64,000 bases of DNA, from assembly GCA_029582165.1 (NCBI GenBank), contig CM055882.1, forward strand, positions 22,168,867 through 22,232,866, in the 5' to 3' direction. Positions 24,819 to 35,636 of this stretch are shown here, piece by piece. Numbering within the stretch: the first letter of the stretch is position 1; the number at the start of each line of letters is the position of its first letter. The DNA is from Portulaca oleracea. Its lineage: Eukaryota; Streptophyta; Magnoliopsida; Caryophyllales; Portulacaceae. The translations under genes and the position numbers were made by a program. The notes beneath the pieces were generated by a model. The model saw only the letters and a list, made by a program, of their open reading frames with translations, was not told where the DNA came from and made no database searches.

Positions 24819-24964
24819 TATTATTATAACAAATACTATAACTATAACTTTGATTCCATTCCACTGCTCACCAAACACTTTAATTTCAGGGTTCTAATTC
24901 CATACCCAACCCCCTAGGATTCTAATTCCATGCCCAACCCATTCCGTCTCCAAACAAGCCCGTA

Positions 24965-27284
24965 GTGTACATTGAGTATGAATTCGAATTCATGTTATAC
25001 ACCTAGTGTCAATATGAGTCAGTCTCATCCTTCCCACTACCTAAGTGTTAGGAAAACTATCCGTGTGACAAGATAGTTAAGCCTGGTGACACTTAATGTG
25101 CCCACATAATTATGAAAAAGAAAATAAAATATTCTTAATATCCTAAACAAGACAATCTCGTAACCTTTAGATCATATAAACACACTATATGAGTTGAGAA
25201 CTTATCCCAAAATTGGGTTACACGAACGAAACACCATAGTCTAGTTTAAACACATACACTTTATGACATCATGATCAACTAAGATATGAATCCCACATAG
25301 GCTAATATCATATCTTTAGAATAGCCTAAACTTATTTCGGCATTCTTGTTAATCAAATTTTAAATGTCTTTACTTTGTACCGAGTACTACAATATCATAG
25401 CATCACAAAGATAGTATGAACACATTCTCTTTACAATTCCAGGCTAACAAGACCCACAAAAGGAACATTGTTTGCCTTACGTTCAAAATTCTGCTTAAGT
25501 GTTATCCCAACTCAAAATCAGGTGCATATAAATTGAGTACCAACATGGGCGATCACAACATATAATTAGAAGACATTCTAAGAATCTCTCGACGTATGCA
25601 TTCCAGCACACCTAAGAAATTTCCTATGATATTTTTAATTATTTGTATGCGTAGACATACTAAGCTCCACCATATATCCTCTCATAACAAAAACAAGGGA
25701 TGACCACCTCTTAAATATATGACCAAGCGCATGTCAATAACATGGTTAGAAACATAATCCAAACTCATGTTCGCAAGACACAACTAATAGTCTTGTCAAA
25801 TGACAAGTACCATGATCAAGAAGATTGTTCAAAGTCATCATAGATTTCTTAAGAGGACAACTTATGTCTTCTCTCATTCTTGATACAAAACAAGAATAAT
25901 CCACATAAAACATTGTTCTTGAAGTCTATCCAATCTTGCAACTCAATAGTTACTGAGTCTAACATATGACTCAAGGTACAACCATATATCCACTTTTATA
26001 GTATTAGTGAATCTAGAACTTCTTCACAAAGAGATGTTCTCATAAATCAGAAATGTACATTAAGGAACTATCCCTTTATGACACTCTTTAGATTTAAGGA
26101 CATGCGAATATAGTTTGTCTAATCTCATTCAGGATCACTCCCACTATCACTTAGACATATAGAATCATGAATATATGAAGAGCTACTTCCACTAACTCCA
26201 AAAGTTAGTGGTCGTTAAACATGATGACTAACCGCATGTTTAATTCATGAGAACTAACCTGACTTGAACATGATGACTAACAACATGTTTAATCCTTGAA
26301 TATGAGAACTAACCTCATGTTTAAGATTAGTATAAAGGATGCACATATCCTTTTGCTCTTGCTCCGACTTAGACAACTACCAGTAATAGAAAACATGGAA
26401 TTTCTTCCACTATTTCTATTATCCTCGGTGAAGATGAGAGTTAACTATTCCCCCCATTCACCGAGAGATGGTAATTGTAACACATACAAAGTTCAAACTA
26501 ATGTTCATAGCTTCACTAATACTAGGAACTTATCCTCTATCAAACAAGGCATTACAAGACTATTTCGTAACTTTAATTCAACTCTAAGTTTTCCATGGTC
26601 ACAGTCTTACACATAGCAACACAAATGTCATGGACATAAATGGTTTAAAATGAACTTTGAAACATTTTATAACCAACACAAAGTATGTTTAAAAATGTCA
26701 TACTATGGCATGTGATAATCATAAACTAATTAAAGAATTTAACAAAGCCAATAGGTACTTGACCATGCCAAGTTATATGTAATTCATCTAACTCAATCAC
26801 CACTAAGATGTTAAGTTTATGAAATGGAAGTTCATTTAAAAATTTGAACATATCAACAATCTGAAACCATTTCTATAGTACAAAGAAAACATAACTCTTT
26901 TGTACACTACAAGTTACTATTAATGTCTCAAAAACATATAAACGAATTAAAAATTTTCAAACAGTAATCAAGTAGTCCGATAAAATACCTAAGTGGATAA
27001 TAGATATAAACGCAATATATAATACCAAAAGCAGAACTAGAATCAACAAATGAATCTTAAAATTAAAAAAAAACACACACACAGTTATTCTTAGCAACAC
27101 TCAACTAAGTATTAAATAAAGAGAAACGTACAAAGCTATTTTTGAAGACAAACTAATTGTAGTCAAAAGTAAAGTAAGTTTAAACACTAATATGCGAAAA
27201 ATAACTCTAGATAAAAACATTACACCCTAAGTGTATGAATAATGTTTTGAACATGAAACATATTCTTTTCGAAATGCCCAAAAG
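24965..27284 (-). other. Non-coding Copia internal DNA downstream of gag
   Basis: Where pol should follow gag, no protease, integrase or RT box is visible. There are local repeats, for example CATGATGACTAACxxCATGTT at about 26218-26290 with GAGAACTAACCT between copies. Confidence 0.55.
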
Positions 27285-28112
27285 CTACAACTTCCTAGGA
27301 GACTCAAGACAATGTTGAGCATAATGACCTTTCTTTCTACAATTAAAGCACTTCACACGCGCCATATTTTTCTCTCCTTTACTCTTAGCACCAAGCTGTT
27401 CCTTAAACGTATCATCTTTAGCAATAGATGCCTTAAGTGGGAGAGTAGAAAACTTCAAGCGTTTCTCTTCTAATTCAAGGTGCTTAGCGATCTCGCTTAG
27501 GGTTTGAGTATGATCGCTGCGAGTCATTAGTGAGACAAATGATTTCCACTTTTGAGAACCAACCAAAAGTGCACGAAGCAAGTTTGTACACTGGTAACTC
27601 CCATGAACCTTTATCCCACTAGCCTCTAGATCTTGAACCATAATACTCAAGATTCTAAGATTTTCGACGATATTACGGCTTGAGTCAATCGAGTAAGACA
27701 TCCACTCAAGATGCAATGCTCGAAGTCTTGTCTCCGAAGTCTGCTCAAATTTGGCCTGCAAGCTATCCCCCAACTCCTTAGCAGTGGAACAATGCTCGAA
27801 CTCGCTAATCAGGTTGTCATGCATGTAATACAACATAGTATAACATACTCTACAATCCTTTTTACACCATTCTTGGTACCTTATTAAGCTTTCTTGATAT
27901 TGCACAGAAGTAATATCAAGGTCATCGTCTTCCTTAGTTGTAGGGGGAGACATTTTCGTAGACAGATGGTCTAACACATCTCGTTCATTCAATAGAAATT
28001 GAATAATTAGACTCCACAAGTCGAAGTTGGATCCATCCAACACCTCAGAAGTGAACAAATCATCAACCAGAGAAGTCTCAGATGTTATGTCTACACAAAC
28101 AAAACAAGACAT
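27285..28112 (-). CDS. Copia-type Gag with UBN2-like domain and zinc knuckle, 275 aa
   Basis: It encodes a retrotransposon capsid precursor that would package element RNA in cytoplasmic particles. The N-terminal part has LDGSNFDLWS (about residues 26-35), the usual Copia gag entry motif. The middle (about 50-220) is helical and UBN2-like, with the typical LRALHLEWMSY and LEASGIKV segments. A CCHC zinc knuckle CFNCRKKGHYAQHC lies near residues 255-268. The ORF ends seven residues later with PRKL and a stop, where an autonomous Copia would read on into protease and pol. The frame is fully open, unlike every other retrotransposon gene in the window, so selection or recent insertion is possible. 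It lies about 4 kb from the 5' LTR, partly because the Pack-MULE sits in the leader. Confidence 0.85.
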   Translation of the reverse strand: MSCFVCVDITSETSLVDDLFTSEVLDGSNFDLWSLIIQFLLNERDVLDHLSTKMSPPTTKEDDDLDITSVQYQESLIRYQEWCKKDCRVCYTMLYYMHDNLISEFEHCSTAKELGDSLQAKFEQTSETRLRALHLEWMSYSIDSSRNIVENLRILSIMVQDLEASGIKVHGSYQCTNLLRALLVGSQKWKSFVSLMTRSDHTQTLSEIAKHLELEEKRLKFSTLPLKASIAKDDTFKEQLGAKSKGEKNMARVKCFNCRKKGHYAQHCLESPRKL

Positions 28113-28755
28113 TTAGGCACATTCTTATAATTGAATATTCAGAAACCCGTCACCCGTGTCATATGATCGAAAATTTCGCTATGCTCATAATCATCACATA
28201 CTAGACGAATCAAGAATTATGAAAATTCAATTATGAAATTTCATAAGAACAACTAATCTCCTTATGTAATAGAATGTTTAAACACATTAACACATCCATC
28301 CAATCACTACAAAAATGATTTCAACTCAATGTAAAACTTATTTACATAATATTATATAAGACGGATTTGCTTTGAATCGATTAAACTCACAAAGATAAAA
28401 TATAAAACGCATCTATATCATCATAATCGATGCTAACATGTAAAAAACGAATTTTATACCATGTCACCAATAACTCAAAAAATTGCTGAGGGGTGCCATA
28501 TATTCCTCAAAAGTGACTATTTGGGGACCACATTATTTTTTTTTACTCGTTGGGGACCAGATTGTGGTCAAAATTGGCTGGTTGGGTATTTTCCGGCCAA
28601 AAGTTATGAAAATCCGGTGAGAATAGCCGGAGTCAACACAAAAATCATTTAGACGAATGGAGTGACCAAAATACCCTTTTTTTGGAGAATATCACGTCTG
28701 CAAATTTTAAACCCAGATACATGATCTTCTCCAGCTCCAAATCCACCTTCATCAA

Positions 28756-29582
28756 TGTCGATTCCAACTTCTTCTGGTTTTTCTCCCACTAATTTCTTCC
28801 ACCCACTTCACCAATCCTCAAAATCCACCATTTTCAGAGCTTCCCACCACTTTCTCTCTCCTCCATGGACGAATCCCAAGTTCATAATCTCCCATTCCGA
28901 AACCCGACCCGAAGGACTTCAATAAACTAATCAAGGACTTTCTGGGTGACCCGGGTACTCAAGATCTTGCTTTGGAGTACTACGAGAAGGCAAAAAAAAG
29001 CTCCGATTTTACCCCCCAGAAAGCGACTTTCAAGGCTCTATTAAAGTCTCTGGTAAGAGCTAAGAAATGGGATTTGATTTGTTTGGTTTGTGATGATATG
29101 AGGGTTTATAGGGTTTTTCCCGATGGGTTGTTTTGTGCTAGAATTGTTAGTGCTTGTATTAGTGCTAGGAAGTTTAGGGTTGCTGATTTGCTCCTTGAGA
29201 GTCTTGAATTTGACAGAAAGATTGCTGCTTTTGGTTGTGAATCTGCACTTAGGAGTTATAATAAGCTTCATATGTACAGCATTAGTGTTGGTTTGTATGA
29301 GAGGATGAAGTCTGTGGAGGTTGTGTTGGATCCTGGTGGAACTGTTTTGGTCATGGAAGCTTACTTCAAGGTTGGAAATTACATCAAAGTTGTTGAATTG
29401 TTCACTGAATTGGAAGTTGAGAACAAGGTGGATGGTTTAGAGAATCCGGTTCGAGCTTATGAGGTTTTGATGGATGCATTGGGGAAGTTAAGGGGAAGGT
29501 GTTAAAGCCCTTGAGCAATTCAAGCAAATGGGTATCAAGGGTATTCCCCCAAATGCCTCAATTTATGCTTCTTTGATCGGTT
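28756..29582 (+). pseudogene. Captured fragment of an organelle-type PPR protein gene
   Basis: An ATG at 28756 opens a Ser/Thr/Pro/His-rich leader (MSIPTSSGFSP...) that looks like a chloroplast or mitochondrial transit peptide and stops near 28925. One base out of phase, the frame continues as DFNKLIKDFLGDP, then ALEYYEKAKKSSDFTPQKATF and AYFKVGNYIKVVELFTELE to 29505. A second shift carries on as ALEQFKQMGIKGIPPNASIY to about 29582. Helical pairs such as LVRAKKWDLICLVCDDMRVY fit PPR repeats, which bind organelle RNA. Two frameshifts and a missing C-terminus make it a pseudogene. No introns are seen. The parental gene is not identified. Confidence 0.75.
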
Positions 29583-29929
29583 TGTTGTCGACAATTGCTT
29601 GGCTGAAACCCAGATTCTTCATCGACAATGCGTTAATGAAGCTTACCACTGCAAGATTCTTCGTCGACAATTGCTTGGCTGAAACCGGCTCTCAATCGAC
29701 AAACTTCGTCGACAATGGCTTCACTTCTCCAGTTCTCCCAATTCTCCAGTTCTCAATGGCTTCAAACAGCTCGTTCAGTGAGAAGAAGAAGGAGAATGAA
29801 GCTATGAAAGTGAAGAAGAAGGAAAACGAGACTTAGCATATTTGAGCGGGCAACTAAAAGGGGCAAATTGGACTTTTCACACATAAGTCAAGGGGTATTT
29901 TAGTCTTTTCATTATTTCCGGCTTTTTTG
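29583..29929. other. Pack-MULE interior of unknown origin with short direct repeats
   Basis: The motif TCGACAATTGCTTGGCTGAA occurs at about 29588 and 29664, with shorter TCGACAATG copies nearby (29620-29720). The sequence is GAAGAAG-rich towards 29830. It may be filler copied when the element was assembled. Confidence 0.5.
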
Positions 29930-32177
29930 GTCGGAAAATACCCAACCAGCCAATTTTGACCACAATCTGGTCCCCAACGAGTAAAAAAAAATAATGTGGT
30001 CCCCAAATAGTCACTTTTGAGGAATGTATGGCACCCCTCAGCAATTTTTTGCCAATAACTAGTTATGTCTTTCATTCGATTGATTATTAATAAAACGAAT
30101 TTATTTTGTACATTGAAACTATGTAATCATAATTGATTAACAAATGTATTAACGAATTTACACAAATATGTATATAAAACAAATTTACATAACATATTAT
30201 AATCAATTTATGGCAAATGACATATGATTACATAATCGCATCATATAAAACACATTTATATGTGGTTTCAATCGATTAATGTTACAAAAACAAATAATCT
30301 AAAACACATTTAAATTTCTTTAATCGATTAAGGTTACAAACACAAAAACTTGCAACTTTTACTAATCAAGAATATGTAAAACTAATTTACATAGTCCATT
30401 TTAATCTCAAATACGATGCTCGTTTATGTAATACAAAATCACATAAGTGAGATTATTTGCCTCTCCCTGAGATTAAAATATTCAAATGTACTGCAATCAA
30501 TCACTTAGATTCGTGTAAAACAAAATTACACTTATAATTATATAAGTATGACTTGTATAATATTACTAGTTATTTCTTTTTAAATAAAACTAATCTATTT
30601 AAAATAATATGACTTGTAGGAATAATTAACTATAAAGACTAACCATAAGACAAACTTAATTATAGTTAATTGCAAATTCATTAAAAACCGAATATATAAT
30701 ACGATATAAGACTAACTCATACAAACACATATAAAACAAATTTTTATTACGTACACACAATCATGATTTACTACATATCACTAAGATATTAATTATAACA
30801 CACATTTATATGTCCAACAAAAAAAATAATAATAAAATTAAAGTAAATCACGAACTCAAATAGGATAAATTTAACGAATAAAATTTATCGAGTTAACATT
30901 CATAAAACGGATTTATATATGCAACATGTAAAACGAATCTACATTACTTATACTTGAACAATCGGTAAATTAAACAAAACACATTTCTATAATAATCTCC
31001 GAACAAATAAGCTACTCACACATAAAAAAATGCTTATGAAACGGAATAATATACAATTGTTGCTAGCATGATATATGATACATAATGTATGACACACAAT
31101 CATTCAAGAATATCATAAAACATGTAATAGACGATCAAAATAACAAAACATATTGTAATTTACAATCAAAAACATGCTTATCATAATTACATAAATTAAA
31201 TACAAATATTCTAATCACAAATATTCAGATTAACGCATAAAAATAAAATTATGTAATAATTAAATCAGAACTAGGCAAATAATTAACACATAAATTTCTG
31301 ATTAAATAACAATTAAATCAGAAATAACAATTAAATCAGAAAGAAAAAAAAAAGGAGCAGCCCACTACTACGGTGGTGTGGCCCAGACAAAACACATGTC
31401 ATTGATTGTTGGGTTGTTTACACACTACTAAGGTGTTATGGCCCAAACAACCCTTCTTCTTCTTCGATCTGCTCTGTCAAAACAAAAACAAAGCCTTTCT
31501 ACGGCAGCCATGGAAATAGACAACAAATTCGGTCCTAGCATTGCCGCCACCAACACTTAGTCGGCCTGCCACCACCAACACCTAGTCAAGCAATCCTCCG
31601 AAAACGCGCAATACGCCGCCCATTTGACGGGTACGGGCGACCTTTCCCCTTTCTCTTTGGTTCCACCCATCGGTGGTCGATCTGCTGCCGCAGCCACGGC
31701 TGACTTTCTTCCACCGCCATGGCCACCAAGGCGAAAGCGGCTGAGTTCGAGGTCTAGGGCTGATTAAGGTTTATGTATTCACATCTGATTCCCAGAAAAC
31801 CAACTCTCAATTTGATGAACAAATCATTAATCATCAGCATGTATGAACTAAAAGAATAGAACTTTGTTAAATGGCAACAATCATACCGAATGATGCATGA
31901 GAATCAATCATAGCCACATAGGTTTGTAAAGTAAACCCCACAATTGGTGCCAATTTGGATGTTGAAACTGCCAGAAGAATTTGATACAAACACTGAAATA
32001 CACCATGGCTTCATGATTCCAAATCTTTGCGCGTCGGTACAGTATCACTCGCGTACAAAGGAAAGAAAACTCCTTGATTAAATTTTTGTGCAACAAAGAT
32101 AAAATACGCAGCCAAAAAAAAAAAAAATCTAACGAACAAATCATTGATTAAATCGGGGCTAGAAACAATCATAATCG

Positions 32178-32189
32178 GCTCTGATACCA
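32178..32189 (-). other. Primer-binding site of the gag-only Copia
   Basis: The minus strand reads TGGTATCAGAGC, complementary to initiator tRNA-Met, one base after the 5' LTR. It fixes the element's orientation. Confidence 0.88.
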
Positions 32190-32190
32190 C

Positions 32191-32535
32191 TGATGGAAAT
32201 TTAGGACTAACCTTTACGCGGAAGCGGAAGGATCGTTTATGTTGTTATCTACCCACGAATATAGAACATCTTGAATGTTTATGATGGCTACTAGAATGAA
32301 TTCACACCCTAAAACCCTAACACAAAGATGGTTTGCTATATATACATGGAGAGATAGAGAGATAGAGAGATAGAGGGTAAGGAGGCTACTGATTATCCAT
32401 TATCAATGTCTACCTCTTAACCTAATTTAGCCTAGCCTTATATATATATAAGCGGCTGCCTATTCCCTTAGGTTAAACTCTATTGGGTATTAGGGCCCAA
32501 CAGGTGTGGCTGTACATAAGGCCCAAATTTCAATA
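32191..32535 (-). repeat. 5' LTR of the gag-only Copia
   Basis: Partner of 12665-13008. It holds a TATA-rich stretch (TATATATATA at about 32443-32452) and a GAGATA repeat (32351-32372). The outer border is marked by ATTAG at 32536-32540. Confidence 0.85.
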
Positions 32536-32540
32536 ATTAG

Positions 32541-34345
32541 CTTAGATTGCATTATTATGGTTGCCAGCATGAATCTTAAGGATATTTTAGAGGTCTAAGT
32601 ACCTTGGCAATGAACAAGAGAAGTGAATTAGACTCAATATCATTTTTCAGCCTAGTCCAAAGAAATTAAGTGCCAATTGGAAAAGAAATTCAATTATGAA
32701 GAAAAAGAAGAACAGAAAAAAGGTATCGTTTATTCAACCCGGAAACTGGCCTTCAAATCCAAAAAATAAATATTAAAAACGAAGGGTTTAGAAAATAAAT
32801 ATTCCAATCTTTCAAGTTCCAAATACAAAAAGACCTTCAAAAATAATGCCCATGGTATGTGAATTTTCAACCGATTTGTGTTTGTGCATATTAGGTGTTC
32901 GTTGCAATGTTTAGAAGAGTTTTGGACTGAGTACAAGTTTCAGCAGACACGAACAAAGTAGAGTGAGCCATAAGCATCAAAGTCTCAAATAGAACTAGCA
33001 CAAGTTTCAACAGCATGAGTAATCTGGCAGGGTTTGAGAATATAACCTCATGGGTTGTTCCTCTTACTATTAGAGTTTGATCACCCAACCTACATATGAA
33101 AACCTTAGCGTGGTCCATAATCAATCTTCAAACTTTAAACTTTGTAGTTTGTAATGTGAGGAGCCCTTTGTTGTGGAGTTTGCTACTTAATTGTGAACTG
33201 TTGTATCTTACCCTATAAATTGCAAAAAATATTATGGGTCTGTTGTTCCTTTTATATGACCTCTCAAGCATGGAAAGTTATTGGTAATTGGATACCAACA
33301 TACATATTTTATATGAGGCTAGAAAAATTCCGCAATAAACATTGGTTACTTCCTTGGTTTCGGGGTAGCTTCCTAAGTAAGCATCCTCTCTGTTATGCAG
33401 AGGTTAGATTGTATGATATTGTCTACTGACACGCTCTGTCTTGGTTGGGACTTGAGGCATTAGCTTAGTTTGGTAGTATACAACATGTATCACGAGTAAA
33501 ACATAACTTGGAACTTTTAATAAGTGAACTTTTCTAGCTAGAATGTGGTGCGGAGGTTTTCATATGTTTATGACTTGTGAGGTCTTTGGTTCAATTATAG
33601 TTACATCCAAATTTTGAAGATGAGTTGATGATTTCAATGTCAACAATTTCTTGGAAAGGATCAAAGATCCAACATTCCAAATGTATAAAACTTTGGGGGA
33701 TGAAACTTGTGTTGTTGAAATTTGTACTCTTGAAAAGGATATTACTGTCACCATACGCTTCTACAATCAAATTAATCCGTTAAAATGTCAGAATAAGGTA
33801 AGTGAGTTGGTCATACAGGGAGCTCTACCAGGACTAGCTAGGAAGGTTGAAATTGAAAACATGGTGACAATAACAAGTTGAGTGGCAACTATCAATTGTG
33901 ACACTAAACTTCCAAAATTTGCCTTCTAGGTAAAGTCTCTTTGTCATTGTCTTATTTTAGTTTCATTTCATGAACTATTTAGTTTTTTATTAATAATATT
34001 TTTCTTTAATGTATTTACTTTGTTTTTACCATTTTATTTCATCAACTGTTTAACTTTGGTAACTTATTTGTTGTATCTTGTCGAGATAATGAATTGGCTA
34101 TCGAATTATCAAAGGCTCTAAAGAATTTAGTGAATGATTATATAAGTTCACCATGCAATGTATTTGTAATGAGGTAAGCTTCAATCATGGACTATGAAAC
34201 ATCAAAACCATAACTTCAATAACTTCAATCATGGATTATTCCCTATTCTATTTTCTTTCAAGTTGAGATTATGGGGTCTTCTAATGACTTGCCTTCTTAA
34301 CCCATAATGTGTAATTAACAAGATATTGACTTGTCTTCTTAGTCC
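32541..34345. other. Intergenic DNA between the Copia and the Cassandra TRIM
   Basis: A + strand frame at 33651-33881 (76 codons, ending at a stop near 33880) has no family I recognise. The remainder is AT-rich with no terminal repeats seen. It may hold old, eroded elements. Confidence 0.4.
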
Positions 34346-34350
34346 ATAAT

Positions 34351-34643
34351 TGTAACACCTCGGGTATATGGTTATAGTGTGGCTTAAAAGGATTGAAATG
34401 ACTACTTATATCACCAAGGTGCACCTTCTTTTATGGTAGCTCGTCCGTTGGGAATTCCTCAGTTAAGTGTGCTTGGCTGAGAGTAGTACTAGGATGGGTG
34501 ACCTCTTGGAAAGTTTTCCCATGCAACGTGTGAGCGAGGACGAAGCACGCTGGAAAGACTCGTGGTGATTTGTGAGGTCAGTTAGCGATCCTTGAAGCAG
34601 TTATCGATAACGTATGCGGCCCGGGAGGGGCTGGGTTGTTACA
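34351..34643 (+). repeat. Cassandra 5' LTR
   Basis: Intact 293-bp LTR, TGTAACACCTCGG...GGGTTGTTACA. After removing the Copia and one TATAG, the 3' LTR has the same length. Confidence 0.9.
34455..34515 (+). promoter_or_regulatory. 5S rRNA-derived Pol III promoter in the Cassandra LTR
   Basis: The stretch AGTTAAGTGTGCTTGGCTGA, then GAGTAGTACTAGGATGGGTG and ACCTC, is close to the 5S rRNA internal control region (A box, intermediate element, C box). The 5' third of 5S rRNA is missing or diverged, so it is not a 5S gene. In Cassandra such regions are thought to be transcribed by RNA polymerase III. Confidence 0.85.
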
Positions 34644-34778
34644 GATAGTATCATAGCCGACCCGCGACCGTGAGCCGCGCTAGAGGACGGGAGAGCCATG
34701 AGAAGTCATCTAGTGGGGCAAAGATTCTTGAGTGTATTGTTGCACAACGAGAACGTTGTGCGCTTAAGTGGGGGTGAT

Positions 34779-34805
34779 TGTAACTTCTCGGGTATATGGT
34801 TATAG
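34779..34805 (+). repeat. First 27 bp of the Cassandra 3' LTR
   Basis: TGTAACTTCTCGGGTATATG and then GTTATAG match the start of LTR1. The Copia entered directly after TATAG. Confidence 0.9.
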
Positions 34806-35623
34806 TGTTGGGAATGTCCCGACAATGTTCGATATACACGGAGATTAAACCAAAGTAATATAGTAATTATATGTCTTGCTAGAGACCTCTATAATTAGTA
34901 ATTAAATATGTTTAATTACAACTATATTATTTGGTCCTACTGGGTCACACAAGTCAGTGCCCTAGAACAATGTATGTAACCTAAGTGATATTGTATTACG
35001 TTTAAAAAAGTTGGGAACTGATTTCTGTGAGAAATCAGCCCAACTTGGACCGAACTGGGTTCATCACGGACCGTGTTGACCCAACACGGTCCGTGGTGTC
35101 CATGGGCCGAGTTAATGGACCTTCTGGAGTCCAACACGGACCGTGTTGGGCCTAAGAAGTGCGTCGTTGCGTTAAGTCGACCCTTTAGGGTTTTGAACCA
35201 TCTCCCTAGGTTTTCTAAACAATATATAAAAGGGTCTCTGGGAGAGATTATTAAACACCAACTGCCTAAGACTCTTAGAGAGATACCAGGGTGATTTCCT
35301 GAGTTCCTCACTCTTTTAGTTTGCAGTTCTTGTTTCAGGAAACATTCTCTGTTTCCCGAAACAATCTCACATACATCTTAGATTGAGATTCGTCTCGATC
35401 GGGTTGATCTAGCAATCGAGTTCCGAGAGTGTTGCGTGGGCTTTTCAGTAGAGGGTTTCAACGTTGGAATCTGGAAGGTCAACCTCTTCTTCAGCCGGAA
35501 TTAGCGATCGGGTATAATTACTAAAGCCTCTGCAGTTGTTTTGATTAATTGTTTATAACCATTATAAATATTCCGCCAATTAATCTGTATCTGTTTAGGA
35601 AATAGATAACCTAAAACCTAACA
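34806..35623 (+). repeat. 5' LTR of the nested Copia
   Basis: TATA box TATATAAA at 35223-35230. Three palindromic motifs (35063-35148) lie 75-160 bp upstream of it. It is 20 bp shorter than its partner because it lacks one palindrome copy. Confidence 0.92.
35063..35148 (+). repeat. Palindrome cluster in the Copia U3
   Basis: CAACACGGACCGTGTTG (8-bp arms, one-base centre) occurs perfectly at 35132-35148, with variants at about 35063-35077 and 35082-35098. More copies sit in the leader (36834-36850, 36854-36870) and the 3' LTR (48427-48443, about 48448-48483, 48517-48533). Confidence 0.85.
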
Positions 35624-35624
35624 A

Positions 35625-35636
35625 TGGTATCAGAGC
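35625..35636 (+). other. Primer-binding site of the nested Copia
   Basis: TGGTATCAGAGC, one base after the LTR, complementary to initiator tRNA-Met. Confidence 0.9.

Larger units (their letters stand above)
13803..24961. mobile_element. Tourist-like element with AAT expansion, split by a LARD
   Basis: The ends are GGGCCTGTTTGGTGAGCAAA and, inverted, GGGCTTGTTTGGAGACGGAA, followed by paired GAATGGGTT and GGAATTAGAATCC motifs. GTA lies on both sides (13800-13802, 24962-24964), so the duplication is 3 bp but not the usual TAA/TTA. Its own sequence is about 1.37 kb (13803-14999 plus 24786-24961). About 1 kb is AAT/ATT-rich repeat, into which the LARD inserted. No transposase is present. Confidence 0.75.
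28476..30051. mobile_element. Pack-MULE carrying a PPR gene fragment, 1576 bp
   Basis: Long inverted repeats of about 125 bp (28476-28600 and 29930-30051) start CAAAAAATTGCTGAGGGGTG and are nearly identical. They are flanked by a perfect 9-bp duplication CCAATAACT (28467-28475, 30052-30060). Long TIRs with a 9-bp duplication mean Mutator superfamily. The interior has no transposase; it is a piece of a host pentatricopeptide-repeat gene (see 28756). This combination is a Pack-MULE. The captured frame runs opposite to the Copia gag around it. Confidence 0.88.
28113..32177 (-). other. Long 5' leader of the gag-only Copia
   Basis: AT-rich DNA with repeated AAAACxxATTTxxAT motifs (30100-31330) and a GC-richer block at 31350-31760 near the LTR. 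No ORF of note on the minus strand. The Pack-MULE (28476-30051) interrupts it. Confidence 0.5.
12665..32535 (-). mobile_element. Copia-type LTR element, gag only, with nested insertions
   Basis: Two LTRs of 344 and 345 bp in direct orientation are flanked by a perfect 5-bp duplication ATTAG (12660-12664 and 32536-32540). The PBS next to the right LTR and the purine tract next to the left LTR show the element reads right to left. Its only clear ORF is a Copia-like gag (27285-28112). The remaining internal DNA, after removing the Tourist/LARD insertion (13803-24961) and the Pack-MULE (28476-30051), is too short for a normal pol and shows no protease, integrase or RT motif. The 5' leader is long, about 2.5 kb without the Pack-MULE. 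Confidence 0.85.

Noticed and set aside
26296..26616. 106-residue frame on the + strand
   Set aside because: It lies antisense within the internal DNA of the minus-strand Copia and contains local repeats; no domain is visible.
33651..33881. Hypothetical 76-residue protein
   Set aside because: I could not link it to any family. It may be a relic of an exon, but nothing supports a gene model.
34455..34515. A possible 5S rRNA gene
   Set aside because: Only the 3' part of 5S rRNA matches, it sits inside a 293-bp LTR, and a second copy lies in the partner LTR. It is a Cassandra element, not a 5S gene.
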